From positions 248,001 to 312,000 of the forward strand of contig NZ_JANAVO010000001.1 of the NCBI RefSeq assembly GCF_024213555.1: a DNA stretch of 64,000 bases, read 5' to 3'. The position numbers were made by a program, and so were the translations under genes. Below, in pieces: positions 1-8,554 of the stretch. Origin of the DNA: Allokutzneria sp. A3M-2-11 16 (GTDB lineage Bacteria; Actinomycetota; Actinomycetes; Mycobacteriales; Pseudonocardiaceae). A model generated the notes under the pieces. It made no database searches and was not told the origin of the DNA. It saw only the letters and a program-made list of their open reading frames with translations. Within the stretch, counting starts at the first letter, position 1. The number at the start of each line of letters is the position of its first letter.

Positions 1-987
1 GGCGATGCCGTAGCCCATGACCTCGAACTGCTCGGAGATCTCGCCGATCCCGGTCAGCCAGGTCAGCCCGGCCTTCTCGGCGAGCAGCTGCGACACGTAG
101 ACCACCACCACGAAGGCCGCGATCGCCACGGTGATCGCGGTGGTGACGGTGTTGTAGAACAGGGTCCGCACCGGGTTGCGGTAGGACCACGAGTAGGCCC
201 GGGTCATCAGCAGCGAGTCGAGCGTGTCGAAGGTGCTCATCCCGGCCGCGAAGATCAACGGCAGGCTGAGCACCGCCACCAGCGGGAGCTGCCCGCCCGC
301 CGCGTGGGTCGCGGTGAGGCCGAGCAACGTGATCTCCGAAGCGGTGTCCAGGCCAAGGCCCATCAGGAAACCCACCGGGTACATGTGCCAGGAGGAGCGG
401 ATCAGCACGCGCAGCCTGCCCCCGAAGATCCGGTTGAACACACCGCGGTTCATCAGCACCCGCTCGACCTCGTCCTCGGCCATCTCGCCGCGCCGCAGCT
501 TCCGCCACAGCCCGGCGAGCGAGCGCAGCACGCCCGCGTTGAGCACGGCGACGAGCAGCAGGAACGAGATCGCCACGATCATCGCGATGGTGCCGGTGAC
601 CTCCTGAGCACCCTCCACTTCGGACTCGGCGATGGTGCCCGCGGCGAGCGCGACGATCACCGCGAGCACGAGCACCACCGAGGAGTGGCCCATCGCGAAG
701 AAGAAGCCGACCCCCATGGGTCGCTTGCCGCGCAACAACATCAGCCGGGTGGTGTCGTCGATGGCGGCGATGTGGTCGGCGTCGAAGGCGTGCCGGACGC
801 CGAGCACGTACGCGATCGCGCCCGCCGACGCGAGGATGCCGGAGCCGGGGAACTGGTCGGCGTAGGCCAGGTAGAGCCCGATGCCCGCGACGTGCAGCAG
901 CACGATCGCGCCGATGATGCCGGAGAGCCTGCGCCGCTCCGACGCGGTCCACGCGCCGCTGGGAGCCTGGGCGTCAAGGGACGTCAT
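1..987 (-). CDS. NiCoT-family cobalt/nickel permease, 3' end cut by window edge
   Basis: Inner-membrane high-affinity Co2+/Ni2+ uptake permease of the HoxN/NixA/NicT family, here probably supplying cobalt for B12. The reading frame runs off the left edge, so 329 residues are visible out of a usual 340-370. The family signature RHAFDADHIAAID lies at about residues 65-77 (the His-Asp metal site of helix II) and LGLDTASEI near residue 210. Several hydrophobic helices are evident. The ATG at 985-987 is preceded by AGGAGG at a good distance. A cobalamin riboswitch lies directly upstream, which argues for cobalt rather than nickel as substrate. Metal specificity is inferred from this context, not from residues. 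Confidence 0.9.
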   Translation of the reverse strand, partial: MTSLDAQAPSGAWTASERRRLSGIIGAIVLLHVAGIGLYLAYADQFPGSGILASAGAIAYVLGVRHAFDADHIAAIDDTTRLMLLRGKRPMGVGFFFAMGHSSVVLVLAVIVALAAGTIAESEVEGAQEVTGTIAMIVAISFLLLVAVLNAGVLRSLAGLWRKLRRGEMAEDEVERVLMNRGVFNRIFGGRLRVLIRSSWHMYPVGFLMGLGLDTASEITLLGLTATHAAGGQLPLVAVLSLPLIFAAGMSTFDTLDSLLMTRAYSWSYRNPVRTLFYNTVTTAITVAIAAFVVVVYVSQLLAEKAGLTWLTGIGEISEQFEVMGYGIA

Positions 988-1034
988 GAAAGGAACCTCC
1001 TGGGTGCCTCGCCCGAGGGGAGTTCGCGCGGACC

Positions 1035-1190
1035 ACGGCGTGGCCCGCGACCACCAGGGAGTTCCTGACTTCCGGATCATCGTGACCCGATCACAGTGGC
1101 GGGACCGCCCCGGACTCGCACCGGGTTCCTCGCACTGGTGGCGTCACGCATCGTGGGGGCGGCGGCGACGCCGCGTCAATCCGGCCGGAG
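1035..1190 (-). promoter_or_regulatory. Cobalamin (B12) riboswitch upstream of the Co/Ni permease
   Basis: Read on the minus strand, the leader carries the conserved core GGTGCGAGTCCGGGGCGG, then TCCCGCCACTGTGA (the B12-box region) and AGTCAGGAACTCCC, in the order of AdoCbl riboswitches. It ends shortly before the AGGAGG of the permease, suggesting control of translation or of early termination. The outer limits are approximate. Expected behaviour: B12 binding represses cobalt uptake. Confidence 0.88.
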
Positions 1191-1741
1191 GAGGTTGAGC
1201 CCGGCCCGTGTCGGCCACGTGATCTTCGGCGGCGGCGCGGGACAGGGGCGCGGCGGACCGGAGAAAGGAAACGGAATAGGAGCGGAAATGAGCTTTGCCT
1301 GCCCCGGGCGGCGGGAGGGGCAGGCAAAGCGGGTCGGCGAACGTGAAACTCTTCCAGAAATCGACGAGCCCACGATCCCCGCCTCGACCGTACACTTCGT
1401 CGTCTCTTTCGCGGACGCGATCTCAAGGATCCGCATACCGCTCACACACGTTCAGCACTACTGCGTGGTTCTGGTCGGCTCAGCCGGAAGACCGGGGCCG
1501 GGTGGTGCGGTTGACCGGGCCGTCACGCTCAACCCAGTGGTGACGGAGGATCTCCCGTGGTCAACATTGCCGCGGCCGCGGATTTCATCCTGGCCAGTGG
1601 TCGCAATTTCCACCTCCCACCTGGGACGTGTTACCTCGTCAAGACGGGCATATCCATGGCACACCCGAATGCCCTTGTGCGGCAAGGGGTTGTGGCACCT
1701 TTTCATCACAACGTGCTACCGGTTGCGCATCAATGCATTGA
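1191..1741. other. 550-bp gene-poor stretch with a hairpin and a possible gene remnant
   Basis: Lies between the riboswitch leader and the cbiG-cobJ stop. It holds a perfect 14-bp inverted repeat (1292-1305 with 1317-1330, 11-nt loop) that could terminate minus-strand transcripts. On the plus strand a GTG at 1557 follows GGAGGA with six bases of spacing. The frame begins VVNIAAAADFILASGR, which looks protein-like, but stays open only by running antisense into cbiG-cobJ. It is probably the 5' end of a destroyed gene. No RNA gene was recognised. Confidence 0.35.
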
Positions 1742-3421
1742 TCAGGGCGGAGTCACCATGCGACCGCCCACCGCGCGGGTCCGCGAACTGCCCACGACAA
1801 CGGTCGCGGCGGGCCGGACACCGGTCGGATCGAAGCCGGTGATCGTCGCCACGTCGGCGCTGATCCCGGGCCCGGCGACGCCGACAGGGGTCCTCGGCGG
1901 CCGGTGCAGCCGGAGCAGGTCCAGCGCGGCGCCGAGCCGCCAGTCCGCGTTGTCCCGCAGGCAGACCACGACGTCGGCCTCGGCGACCGCGCGCACCCGC
2001 TGCTCGATCACCGGCCACGTGGCGCCCGCGTCGGCGAGGCTGATCACCGCGTGGTCGGAGCCGAGCGGAGCGCCCAGCTCGGCCGCGGCGGCCGACACCG
2101 CGCTCACCCCGGGCACCCCGGCGATCTCGATCCGCTCGTCGGCCTGCTCCAGCGCGGGCCCGATGAGCGCGCCCGAGCCGACCAGCGCCACGGACCGCCC
2201 GGACACGGCCAGCCGCACCGCCTCCGCGGCGCGCTGGCGCTCGTCGCCCGGCGCGCTGACCCGGACCTCCGTGCCCTGGCGCAGCAGGTGCCGGACGCGG
2301 TCCAGATCGGCTTCGAGCCCCACCACGACGGCGGCGCGGCGCAGCTCCGCCTCGGCCCGGGGCGCGCGCAGGTCCTCGGCGCCCGGCCCGGCGTCGACGA
2401 TGACCAGCCGACCGCGTGGCCGCACCCTGGCCGCCGCCACGGTCGCCTTGTCCCCCTTGAGCTTCGCCGCGACCAGCTCGACCGGCGAACCCCCGGCGAG
2501 CTCCCCGGCGGCGTGCAGCGCGGCCGCCTCCGCGACGCTGGGCGTGCCCACCTCGGCGAGCACGTCCTCGCTCGGCGTCGGCACGTCGACCTCGGCGAGG
2601 GTGTCCGCCGGGTAGTGCAGCAGCTCCGGCGCGCTGTCCTGCCAGAAGCCGTGGTCGTCGACGGCGTCGATGATGCCCTGCTCCGCGGACTTGGCGTCGA
2701 CGGTGGCGAACGCCCGCACCGCGCGCAGGTCCAGCTCGGCGCGCTCGGCCAGCTCGGCCAGCAGCCCGGTCACCGCGCCCGCCCGCACCCCGCTGGACGA
2801 GCCGACCCCGATCACCAGCGTCCTGGGCACGAGCCGGAGCACCCTGCCCTCCACCGCCAGCAACCGGTCGTCCACCACGACCGTCCACTGTGGACCAGCG
2901 GGCGGCGGCTGCTCGTGCACCGTGACGTTGGAAGGCATGGCGGGCAAGGGAAAGCGCAGCGGGTTGACCACGCGGACCGGCTCCCCCGCGAGCATCGCCG
3001 CGGCGCAGTCGGCGAACTCCCCGTCCACGGTGGCGTCCAGCAGCTCGACCAGCTCGTCGAGCACCGTGGCACCGACCGACTCCGCCGCGGTGGTGACGAC
3101 GGGCTGGCAGCCCAGGAACTCCCCGACCCGCTCGGCGAGGGCGTTCGCGGCGGGACCGCCGGTCAGGGCGACCGCGTAGCCGCTGTCCTCGTCCACGCAG
3201 ACCACGGCGGGATCGCCGTGCCGGTCGGTGAGCAGCGGCGCGATCAGCCGGACCGTCGCCCCGGTGGACAGGAAGAACACGGCGGCACCCAGGCGCGGCC
3301 ACATCCGCCGCAGCGCGGGCTTCACCGCCCCTTCGACCACCGCGGCGTCCGCGCCCAGATGTGCCGCCAGCTCCCCCGCGGAGCGGCGTCCCTTCGCCGT
3401 CACCGCAAACAACCCGATCAC
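1742..3421 (-). CDS. cobJ: CbiG-CobJ fusion (precorrin-3B C17-methyltransferase type), degenerate catalytic half
   Basis: 559 residues. The first ~330 match CbiG (cobalt-precorrin-5A hydrolase), including STGATVRLIAPLL and GTPSVAEAAAL. From ~340 there is a CobJ/CbiH-like tetrapyrrole methyltransferase domain (GRLVIVDAGPG, VPGVSAVSAAAAELGAPLG, GGRMVTPP). Fusions of this kind are usual in actinomycetes. Oddly, the methyltransferase half lacks motifs normally strict in CobJ: the GDxGVYxMA loop reads GSGALIGPALE, and the YNPRS segment reads CLRDNAD. CbiG's GHxxGAN segment reads GGPAANALA. Either this is a diverged but working enzyme, or another copy does the chemistry. Same strand as cobL and cobM. 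Confidence 0.85.
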   Translation of the reverse strand: MIGLFAVTAKGRRSAGELAAHLGADAAVVEGAVKPALRRMWPRLGAAVFFLSTGATVRLIAPLLTDRHGDPAVVCVDEDSGYAVALTGGPAANALAERVGEFLGCQPVVTTAAESVGATVLDELVELLDATVDGEFADCAAAMLAGEPVRVVNPLRFPLPAMPSNVTVHEQPPPAGPQWTVVVDDRLLAVEGRVLRLVPRTLVIGVGSSSGVRAGAVTGLLAELAERAELDLRAVRAFATVDAKSAEQGIIDAVDDHGFWQDSAPELLHYPADTLAEVDVPTPSEDVLAEVGTPSVAEAAALHAAGELAGGSPVELVAAKLKGDKATVAAARVRPRGRLVIVDAGPGAEDLRAPRAEAELRRAAVVVGLEADLDRVRHLLRQGTEVRVSAPGDERQRAAEAVRLAVSGRSVALVGSGALIGPALEQADERIEIAGVPGVSAVSAAAAELGAPLGSDHAVISLADAGATWPVIEQRVRAVAEADVVVCLRDNADWRLGAALDLLRLHRPPRTPVGVAGPGISADVATITGFDPTGVRPAATVVVGSSRTRAVGGRMVTPP

Positions 3422-3455
3422 CCGGGAACCCTATCCCCGCCCCCACACCCGCATT

Positions 3456-3536
3456 CCCTGAACGGGTCGTTCGGGGAATCTAACGCCCCCAACGACCCGT
3501 TCAGGGCACTCAACGCCCTGAATGAGTCATTGGGGG
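3456..3536. repeat. Palindromic repeat array A1, three 21-bp units at 30-bp period
   Basis: Units start at 3456, 3486 and 3516, each 21 bp and near-palindromic (type CCCTGAAYGRGTCRTTSRGGG). They are separated by 9-bp spacers ending in AACG. The middle unit is inverted relative to the others. The array fills the gap between the cbiG-cobJ start and the cobL stop. Related arrays lie at 14170 and 50550. Confidence 0.85.
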
Positions 3537-3585
3537 CGTCAGTCTGCGCTGAGGGGGTTGAGGGGACGGAGACGGGGAGCGGGCG

Positions 3586-4803
3586 TCAGGAGGTCTTGCG
3601 GCGGCCCCAGAGGATGAGGGTCGGTGTGGTGCCGACGAAACGGCTGGCGCCGTCGGACATCGTCGCGAGCCGGTTGGCGGAGAGCTGGCAGCCGTCGACG
3701 ACGTAGCCGGAGTGCCGCAACGCGTCCCGGGACGCACCGAGGCGATCCAGAGCGGTCAGCGCTACGACGACGCGCTCGGCCCCGACCGCCGCGCACGCGG
3801 CGACGACCTCCGGGCCACCACCACCGACGAAGATCGAGTCCGGGCGGGGCAGGCCGACGAGGGCCGCGGGCGCCTCGTTCTCCACGATCCGCATGTCGAC
3901 GCCGTGCGTCGCGGCGTTGGCGATGATCCGCATGCACTGCACGGGATTCGGCTCCACCGCGATGACCGCCGCACCCAGCCGCGCGCACTCAATCGCCAGC
4001 GCGCCCGCCCCCGAGCCCACGTCCCAGACCAGTGAGCCGGGGCGCGGGGCGAGCTTGGCGAGGGCGAGCGCGCGCACCTCGGCCTTGCTCACGGTGCCGT
4101 CGCGGTGGGCGAAGGACTCCTCCGGCAGCCCCCAGCCGCCCGCGGGCGGGGTCGGGTCGCCGCCCGCGCACCAGTCGCGCGGCGGGACCGCCTCCGGGTC
4201 GGCGAGGCAGAGCACCACGTTCGGGTCGCGCCACCGGCGCTTGGCGGCCTTCGGCGGGTCCACCACGGAGATCCGCTCGTCCGGGGTGTCGAGGTCCTCG
4301 GCCACGATCAGCGTGCGGCGCCAGCCGGTCAGGCCCGCGCCGATCTCCGCGGGACCGGCGACGGCGTCGGTCAGCACGGCGACGGCGGGGCGCGCGCGGC
4401 ACACGTTGAGCGCGCGCCGCAGGTCCCGGCCGCGTGCGCTGACGACGAGCACGTCGTCCCAGGAGCGGCCGAGCTTGGCCAGCAGCCGCTGCACGCTGGA
4501 GACGCCGGGCAGCACCTTCCCGGTCCGCACTCCGCGTTCGCGCAGCGCCCGCATGATCCCGAAGAAACCGGGGTCGCCGGAGGTGATGATCACCGCGGGA
4601 CCGTCCTCCTCGGACAGTTCGCCGAGGTCGCCGATCGCCTGGTCGAACTGAGCGGTTCCGGGCTGGGCGAGCTCGATCCGGCGCGCGCCCTCCGGTGCGT
4701 GGGCTTCGAGGTGGGCCCAGCTGCCGAGCACCACCTTCGCCCCGGCCAGCAGCTCGGTCGCGCCGCGCGGCAGGCCGTCGGCGTCGATACCGAGCACGCT
4801 CAC
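3586..4803 (-). CDS. cobL: Precorrin-6Y C5,15-methyltransferase (decarboxylating), CbiE-CbiT
   Basis: Two-domain B12 enzyme that methylates C5 and C15 and decarboxylates precorrin-6Y. The N-terminal CbiE-type domain shows VSVLGIDADG at the start, SGDPGFFGI and PGVSSVQ. The C-terminal CbiT-type Rossmann domain has VWDVGSGAGALAIE and IAVEPNP. From the GTG at 4801-4803 it is 405 residues, the usual CobL length, and begins exactly at the first beta strand. The frame stays open upstream (ATG at 4914 or 5022), but that extension is Arg-rich and unlike the family. No clear Shine-Dalgarno decides the start. Confidence 0.88.
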   Translation of the reverse strand: MSVLGIDADGLPRGATELLAGAKVVLGSWAHLEAHAPEGARRIELAQPGTAQFDQAIGDLGELSEEDGPAVIITSGDPGFFGIMRALRERGVRTGKVLPGVSSVQRLLAKLGRSWDDVLVVSARGRDLRRALNVCRARPAVAVLTDAVAGPAEIGAGLTGWRRTLIVAEDLDTPDERISVVDPPKAAKRRWRDPNVVLCLADPEAVPPRDWCAGGDPTPPAGGWGLPEESFAHRDGTVSKAEVRALALAKLAPRPGSLVWDVGSGAGALAIECARLGAAVIAVEPNPVQCMRIIANAATHGVDMRIVENEAPAALVGLPRPDSIFVGGGGPEVVAACAAVGAERVVVALTALDRLGASRDALRHSGYVVDGCQLSANRLATMSDGASRFVGTTPTLILWGRRKTS

Positions 4804-5128
4804 CGCGACGGTGGCGGGTGGACCGGAGCGCAGGCGCTCGCTGTTCGGCGACCGCTGCTGGAGCAGCTCATGGCCGACCGGTCCGGCCTCCGTTGTCTGA
4901 CGGCCTCGGCGGAACATCCCGCCGGAGCGGCCCACGTCTGTACGCACAGCTCGTCTCCACATCCCCGGGGCACGACCGGTGCGCTGGAACCAGGTGGGCT
5001 GAGCGCCCATGCCCACGGACACCCATCAGTTAGCCCATTCCCGGGCTCGCATATGGGTGCCGCGCCGGAGATTCACCCGTTCGACGGCAATGCAAACGTT
5101 GCCCGAGCGTCCTTTGTGGACGGAGAGA
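4804..5128. other. Gap between cobL and cobM, no recognised gene
   Basis: About 325 bp if cobL starts at 4803. The cobL frame stays open to 5022, so part may be coding if an upstream start is used. The AT-richer 5030-5110 segment could hold a cobL promoter. No repeat or hairpin stood out. Confidence 0.3.
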
Positions 5129-6301
5129 TCAACTGCTCTTCGTCGCGCGCTTCGGCTTGCGGGCGCCGGTGCTCTTGCTCTTGGGCGCCTTGGCCTTCTC
5201 CGCCTTGTCGGCCGCGGGCTTCTCGGCGGGCTTGGCGGGCTTGCGCTTCGGCTTGGCCTCTTCGACCGGGGCCGCGGGCTCCGGCAGGTCGACGGGCAGC
5301 GTCACCTGGTCGGGGTGCTTCGTGGATTTGCTCGCCGCGGCGACCCGGCCGGAGGTACCGGTGAGCCGGGCGGTGCGGTAGCGGCGCGCGGTGCGGCTGG
5401 TCGCGCGGGTGGTCTCCTGCCAGTCGCGGACGGCCCACCACGCCACGTCGGAGCCGGGCTGCGCGGGACGGGCCGCGGTCTCGGCCTCCCCGGCGGGCTC
5501 CTGCGCCAGCAGGTCGGCCGCGGGCGTGACCGAGCGCAGCGGGCGACCCGGGCGGCGGTAGCCCGAGGAGGCCGGGGCGTAGGAGCGGGTGCCGCCGTTG
5601 CGGAGGGCCTTGCCCACCAGGAAGAGCGTGTGCCGCCAGAGCTTGTGCTGCTTGACCACGCGCTCCAGCTCGCCGATGGTCGTCTGCACGGTCAGCTCGT
5701 CCGGCCAGGTGGTCTTGTACGCGATCACCACCGGGGTGTCCGCGGCGTAGCCGCCCTCGACGAGCTCCTCGACCAGCTGACCGGCGCGGGCGGCGGGCAG
5801 CGAGATGGCCATCGTGGTGCCGTGCCGGGCGAACGCGCGGATGCGCTCGGCGTCGGGCAGGTCGGCGTTGCTGCCCTCGACCCTCGTCATGATCATCGAC
5901 TGGGCGTTCTCGGTGGCCGTGAGCTCCTTGCCGACGATCGCGGCGGCGGCGGAGAACGTGGACACGCCGGGAACGATCTCCACGTCCAGGCCCATCTTGC
6001 GGCAGAGGTCGTGCTGCTCCTGCACGGCGCCCCAGAGCGAGGTGTCCCCGGCGTGCAGCCGGACCACCTTGAGCCGCTTGACGATCGCGCGCCGGTAGAC
6101 CTCCAGGACCTCGTCCTGGCTCACCCGGGTGAAGTCGACCAGTTCGGCGGCCGCGGCGGCGTGCTCGCGAACGCAGTCGGCGTCCAGGACGCTCGGCGCC
6201 CACAGCACCACGTCGGCCTCGGCGATCCGCCGGGCCGCCCGCAGGGTCAACAGGTCTGCTGCGCCAGGTCCGGCGCCGATGAACGAAACCCGCCCGTTCA
6301 C
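5129..6301 (-). CDS. cobM: Precorrin-4 C11-methyltransferase with long basic C-terminal tail
   Basis: SAM-dependent methyltransferase of the corrin pathway. The first ~255 residues are a normal CobM: VSFIGAGPGAADLLTLRAAR at the start, LHAGDTSLWGAVQEQ, PGVSTFSAAAAIVGKELTAT and VIAYKTTWPDE. The GTG at 6299-6301 follows GAGGGGAG with ideal spacing; the longer open frame overlaps the neighbouring GNAT and is not credible. The protein is 390 residues, about 130 more than usual. The extra tail is Ala/Pro/Lys-rich, resembling disordered histone-H1-like tails (KPKRKPAKPAEKPAADKAEK and similar). Confidence 0.92.
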   Translation of the reverse strand: MNGRVSFIGAGPGAADLLTLRAARRIAEADVVLWAPSVLDADCVREHAAAAAELVDFTRVSQDEVLEVYRRAIVKRLKVVRLHAGDTSLWGAVQEQHDLCRKMGLDVEIVPGVSTFSAAAAIVGKELTATENAQSMIMTRVEGSNADLPDAERIRAFARHGTTMAISLPAARAGQLVEELVEGGYAADTPVVIAYKTTWPDELTVQTTIGELERVVKQHKLWRHTLFLVGKALRNGGTRSYAPASSGYRRPGRPLRSVTPAADLLAQEPAGEAETAARPAQPGSDVAWWAVRDWQETTRATSRTARRYRTARLTGTSGRVAAASKSTKHPDQVTLPVDLPEPAAPVEEAKPKRKPAKPAEKPAADKAEKAKAPKSKSTGARKPKRATKSS

Positions 6302-6416
6302 GGTTGCTCCCCTCGGCCGCTCCTGCGACACGGTGCTGGTGGTGGTCGCGATGACGGTACCGCCACCGATGATCGGCTCACGAGCCCGGTCACTTTGGGC
6401 GCAGAACCGGCCACTA

Positions 6417-7007
6417 TCAGTCAAGATCCGCCGGAACGAGGGACCATGAAACAAGGTCATATTGGCGTCCGCGGTGCCGATCGGCGTTGCGAAGTACGCC
6501 CTCGCGGGTGAACCCGGCCTTCTCCGCGACCCGCTGCGAGGCGGTGTTCCCGACCGCGGCGCGCAGCTCCACACGGGCGAAGTCGACCTCGCGCAGCGCC
6601 CACTCCGCCACCATCCTGGTGGCCTCCGCGACGAAGCCGCGGCCGCGCGCGTGCGGCGCCGCCCAGTAGCCGACCTCGGTCACGCGGTGCTCCCACCGGG
6701 TCCTGGTCAGGCCGATGGTGGCGAGGAAGCGGTCGGTCTCCGGATCGCAGATCGCCCAGCTCTGGCCCTCACCGGAGAGCCGGACGTGGTGGGACTGCTC
6801 GGCGCACCAGGTCAGCGCGGCGGACTCGTCGTAGGGCTCGGGCAGCGGAATCCACCGCAGCACCTCGTCGTCGACGCCCTCGGCCACGTCGGAGGCGTCG
6901 GTGACCCGGAACGGCCGGAGCACCGTGCGCCGGGTGCGCAGGACGACCAGCGGCAGCACGCAGACGACGTGCGCCAACTCGAACGGGTCGTCGGCGTCGA
7001 TGCGCAT
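6417..7007 (-). CDS. GNAT N-acetyltransferase, RimJ/RimL type
   Basis: 196 residues from the ATG at 7005-7007. The acetyl-CoA loop reads HARGRGFVAEATRMVAEWAL, followed by VELRAAVGNTASQRVAEKAGF and a YDLVSWSLV end, typical of RimJ/RimL-like enzymes that acetylate N-terminal amines or small molecules. GTG codons up to 7037 are alternative starts, all lying just after the cobB stop at 7048. Its place between cobB and cobM suggests co-transcription, but no B12 role is known for such enzymes. Confidence 0.8.
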   Translation of the reverse strand: MRIDADDPFELAHVVCVLPLVVLRTRRTVLRPFRVTDASDVAEGVDDEVLRWIPLPEPYDESAALTWCAEQSHHVRLSGEGQSWAICDPETDRFLATIGLTRTRWEHRVTEVGYWAAPHARGRGFVAEATRMVAEWALREVDFARVELRAAVGNTASQRVAEKAGFTREGVLRNADRHRGRQYDLVSWSLVPADLD

Positions 7008-7047
7008 CTCGGTAGGCGGGTCCAAGTGCTCCACGCCCGACACCGTG

Positions 7048-8391
7048 TCACATGGAACAGCGCTCCACGAAGCGCCGCACGGACTCCGGGGCCGCGGCGG
7101 GGTGCGTGTGCAGGTAGGAGGCGTGCACACCGTTGAGCACGAAACCCTCGCGAACCGGACGACCCTCACGATCACGCCAGAACCACGCGGGCTGTCCACC
7201 CACTCCGGGAGTGATGCGGGTTCGGTGGAACTCGTGCCCTGTCCGGCGTTCACCCGTCCCGCCCACCGGCGAGTCCGTCGCGGCGACGGCATCCCGATAG
7301 CCGAGCGTGAGCCGCGAGGTCATCTCCGCTTCGGCGTCTAGCACTCCGCACATCGGCAGCCCATCGAGGCCGCGCGCGAGGTAGAGCAGTCCGCCGCACT
7401 CCGCGTGCACCGGCTTCCCCGTCGCGGCCAGGTCCGCGACTTCCTTACGCAGCAAGGAGTTCGCGCTCAGCTCGGCGGCGTGCTGCTCCGGGAAGCCACC
7501 GGGGAGGAGCAGCCCCGCGGTGCCGTCCGGCAGGTGCTCGTCGCGCAGCGGGTCGAAGGACACGACCTCAGCTCCCGCCGCCCGCAGCAGCTCCAGGTGC
7601 TCCGCGTAGCCGAAGGTGAACGCCCGCCCACCGGCGACCGCCACGACCGGGCGACCGGGCACCGGATCGTCCACAGTGGACTGCCACGGCGTGGTTTCCC
7701 TTCGTGGAGCCGATCGCGCGACACGGACCACGGCGTCCAGGTCCACCGACTCGGCGACGAGGTCACCCATCGCGGCGACGGCGTCCAGCGCCGCGGCTCC
7801 GTGCTCGGCGGCGGTGACCAGGCCGAGGTGCCGCGAGGGCACATCGAGCTGCTGGCGGCGGGGAAGGCAGCCCACCACGTCGAGGCCGACCTCGTCGCAC
7901 GCATCGCGGAGAACCTGTTCGTGGTGCGGGGAACCCACGTTGTTGAGCAGCACCCCGGCGAGCCGGACCTCGGCGTCGAACCCGCGGAACCCGTGCAGCA
8001 GCGCGGCGAGGCTGCGTCCCTGGCCCCGCGCGTCGACGACGAGCACCACCGGCGCGTCGAGCAGCTTCGCCACGTGCGCCGTCGACCCGAAGCTCGGCGT
8101 GCCGGACTTGCCGTCGAACAGGCCCATGACGCCTTCGATCACGGCGATGTCGGCGTCCGCGGAGCCGTGCGCGAACAGCGGGGCGATCAGGTCCTCGCCG
8201 ACCAGGACCGGGTCCAGGTTGCGGCCGGGCCGTCCCGCCGCGATCGAGTGGTAGCCGGGGTCGATGTAGTCCGGCCCCACCTTGAACGGCGCGACCCTGT
8301 GCCCGGCCCGGCGCAGCGCCGCGATCAGCCCGGTGGCCGCCGTCGTCTTCCCGCAGCCCGAACCCGGCGCCGCGAGCACCACGCGCGCCAC
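7048..8391 (-). CDS. cobB: Cobyrinic/hydrogenobyrinic acid a,c-diamide synthase
   Basis: ATP- and glutamine-dependent amidation of carboxylates a and c of the corrin ring. The N-terminal dethiobiotin-synthetase-like domain has the P-loop APGSGCGKTT, then FKVGPDYIDPGYH and EGVMGLFDG. The C-terminal class I glutamine amidotransferase domain has HAECGGLLYLARGL with its nucleophilic Cys, and an FHRTRI end region. I place the start at the GTG 8389-8391 (VARVVLAAPGSG), which matches the family N-terminus; this gives 447 residues. An upstream ATG at 8439 would add residues encoded by an intergenic repeat element. Confidence 0.93.
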   Translation of the reverse strand: MARVVLAAPGSGCGKTTAATGLIAALRRAGHRVAPFKVGPDYIDPGYHSIAAGRPGRNLDPVLVGEDLIAPLFAHGSADADIAVIEGVMGLFDGKSGTPSFGSTAHVAKLLDAPVVLVVDARGQGRSLAALLHGFRGFDAEVRLAGVLLNNVGSPHHEQVLRDACDEVGLDVVGCLPRRQQLDVPSRHLGLVTAAEHGAAALDAVAAMGDLVAESVDLDAVVRVARSAPRRETTPWQSTVDDPVPGRPVVAVAGGRAFTFGYAEHLELLRAAGAEVVSFDPLRDEHLPDGTAGLLLPGGFPEQHAAELSANSLLRKEVADLAATGKPVHAECGGLLYLARGLDGLPMCGVLDAEAEMTSRLTLGYRDAVAATDSPVGGTGERRTGHEFHRTRITPGVGGQPAWFWRDREGRPVREGFVLNGVHASYLHTHPAAAPESVRRFVERCSM

Positions 8392-8410
8392 CAGCCGCCG
8401 CGGTTCCCCG

Positions 8411-8540
8411 GTCTTCAAGTACGCCGCACCCCCGCTCACGATGTCTTCAACCGCAGCACACCCCGGAAGCCTTCAGCGCGCTCCCCGGGGTTGGGGGCGG
8501 ATAGCGACTTCTGGGGGCGGGGTTCGTTGTACTTGAAGAC
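8411..8540. repeat. Hairpin element with GTCTTCAAGTAC ends, copy R1
   Basis: A 130-bp segment between cobO and cobB begins with GTCTTCAAGTAC (8411-8422) and ends with its exact complement GTACTTGAAGAC (8529-8540). The inner arms are also imperfectly complementary (CCCC/GGGG tracts), so the whole segment can fold as one long stem-loop. A related 122-bp copy lies at 19993. Here it sits inside an apparent operon. Confidence 0.8.
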
Positions 8541-8554
8541 TGCCCGACCACGTG

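Noticed and set aside
304-1068. 254-residue plus-strand frame at the left end
   Set aside because: Shadow of the Co/Ni permease; His/Arg/Glu-rich low-complexity translation.
6302-6574. N-terminal extension of CobM
   Set aside because: It overlaps the GNAT gene; the GTG at 6301 has a near-ideal Shine-Dalgarno and begins the conserved domain.
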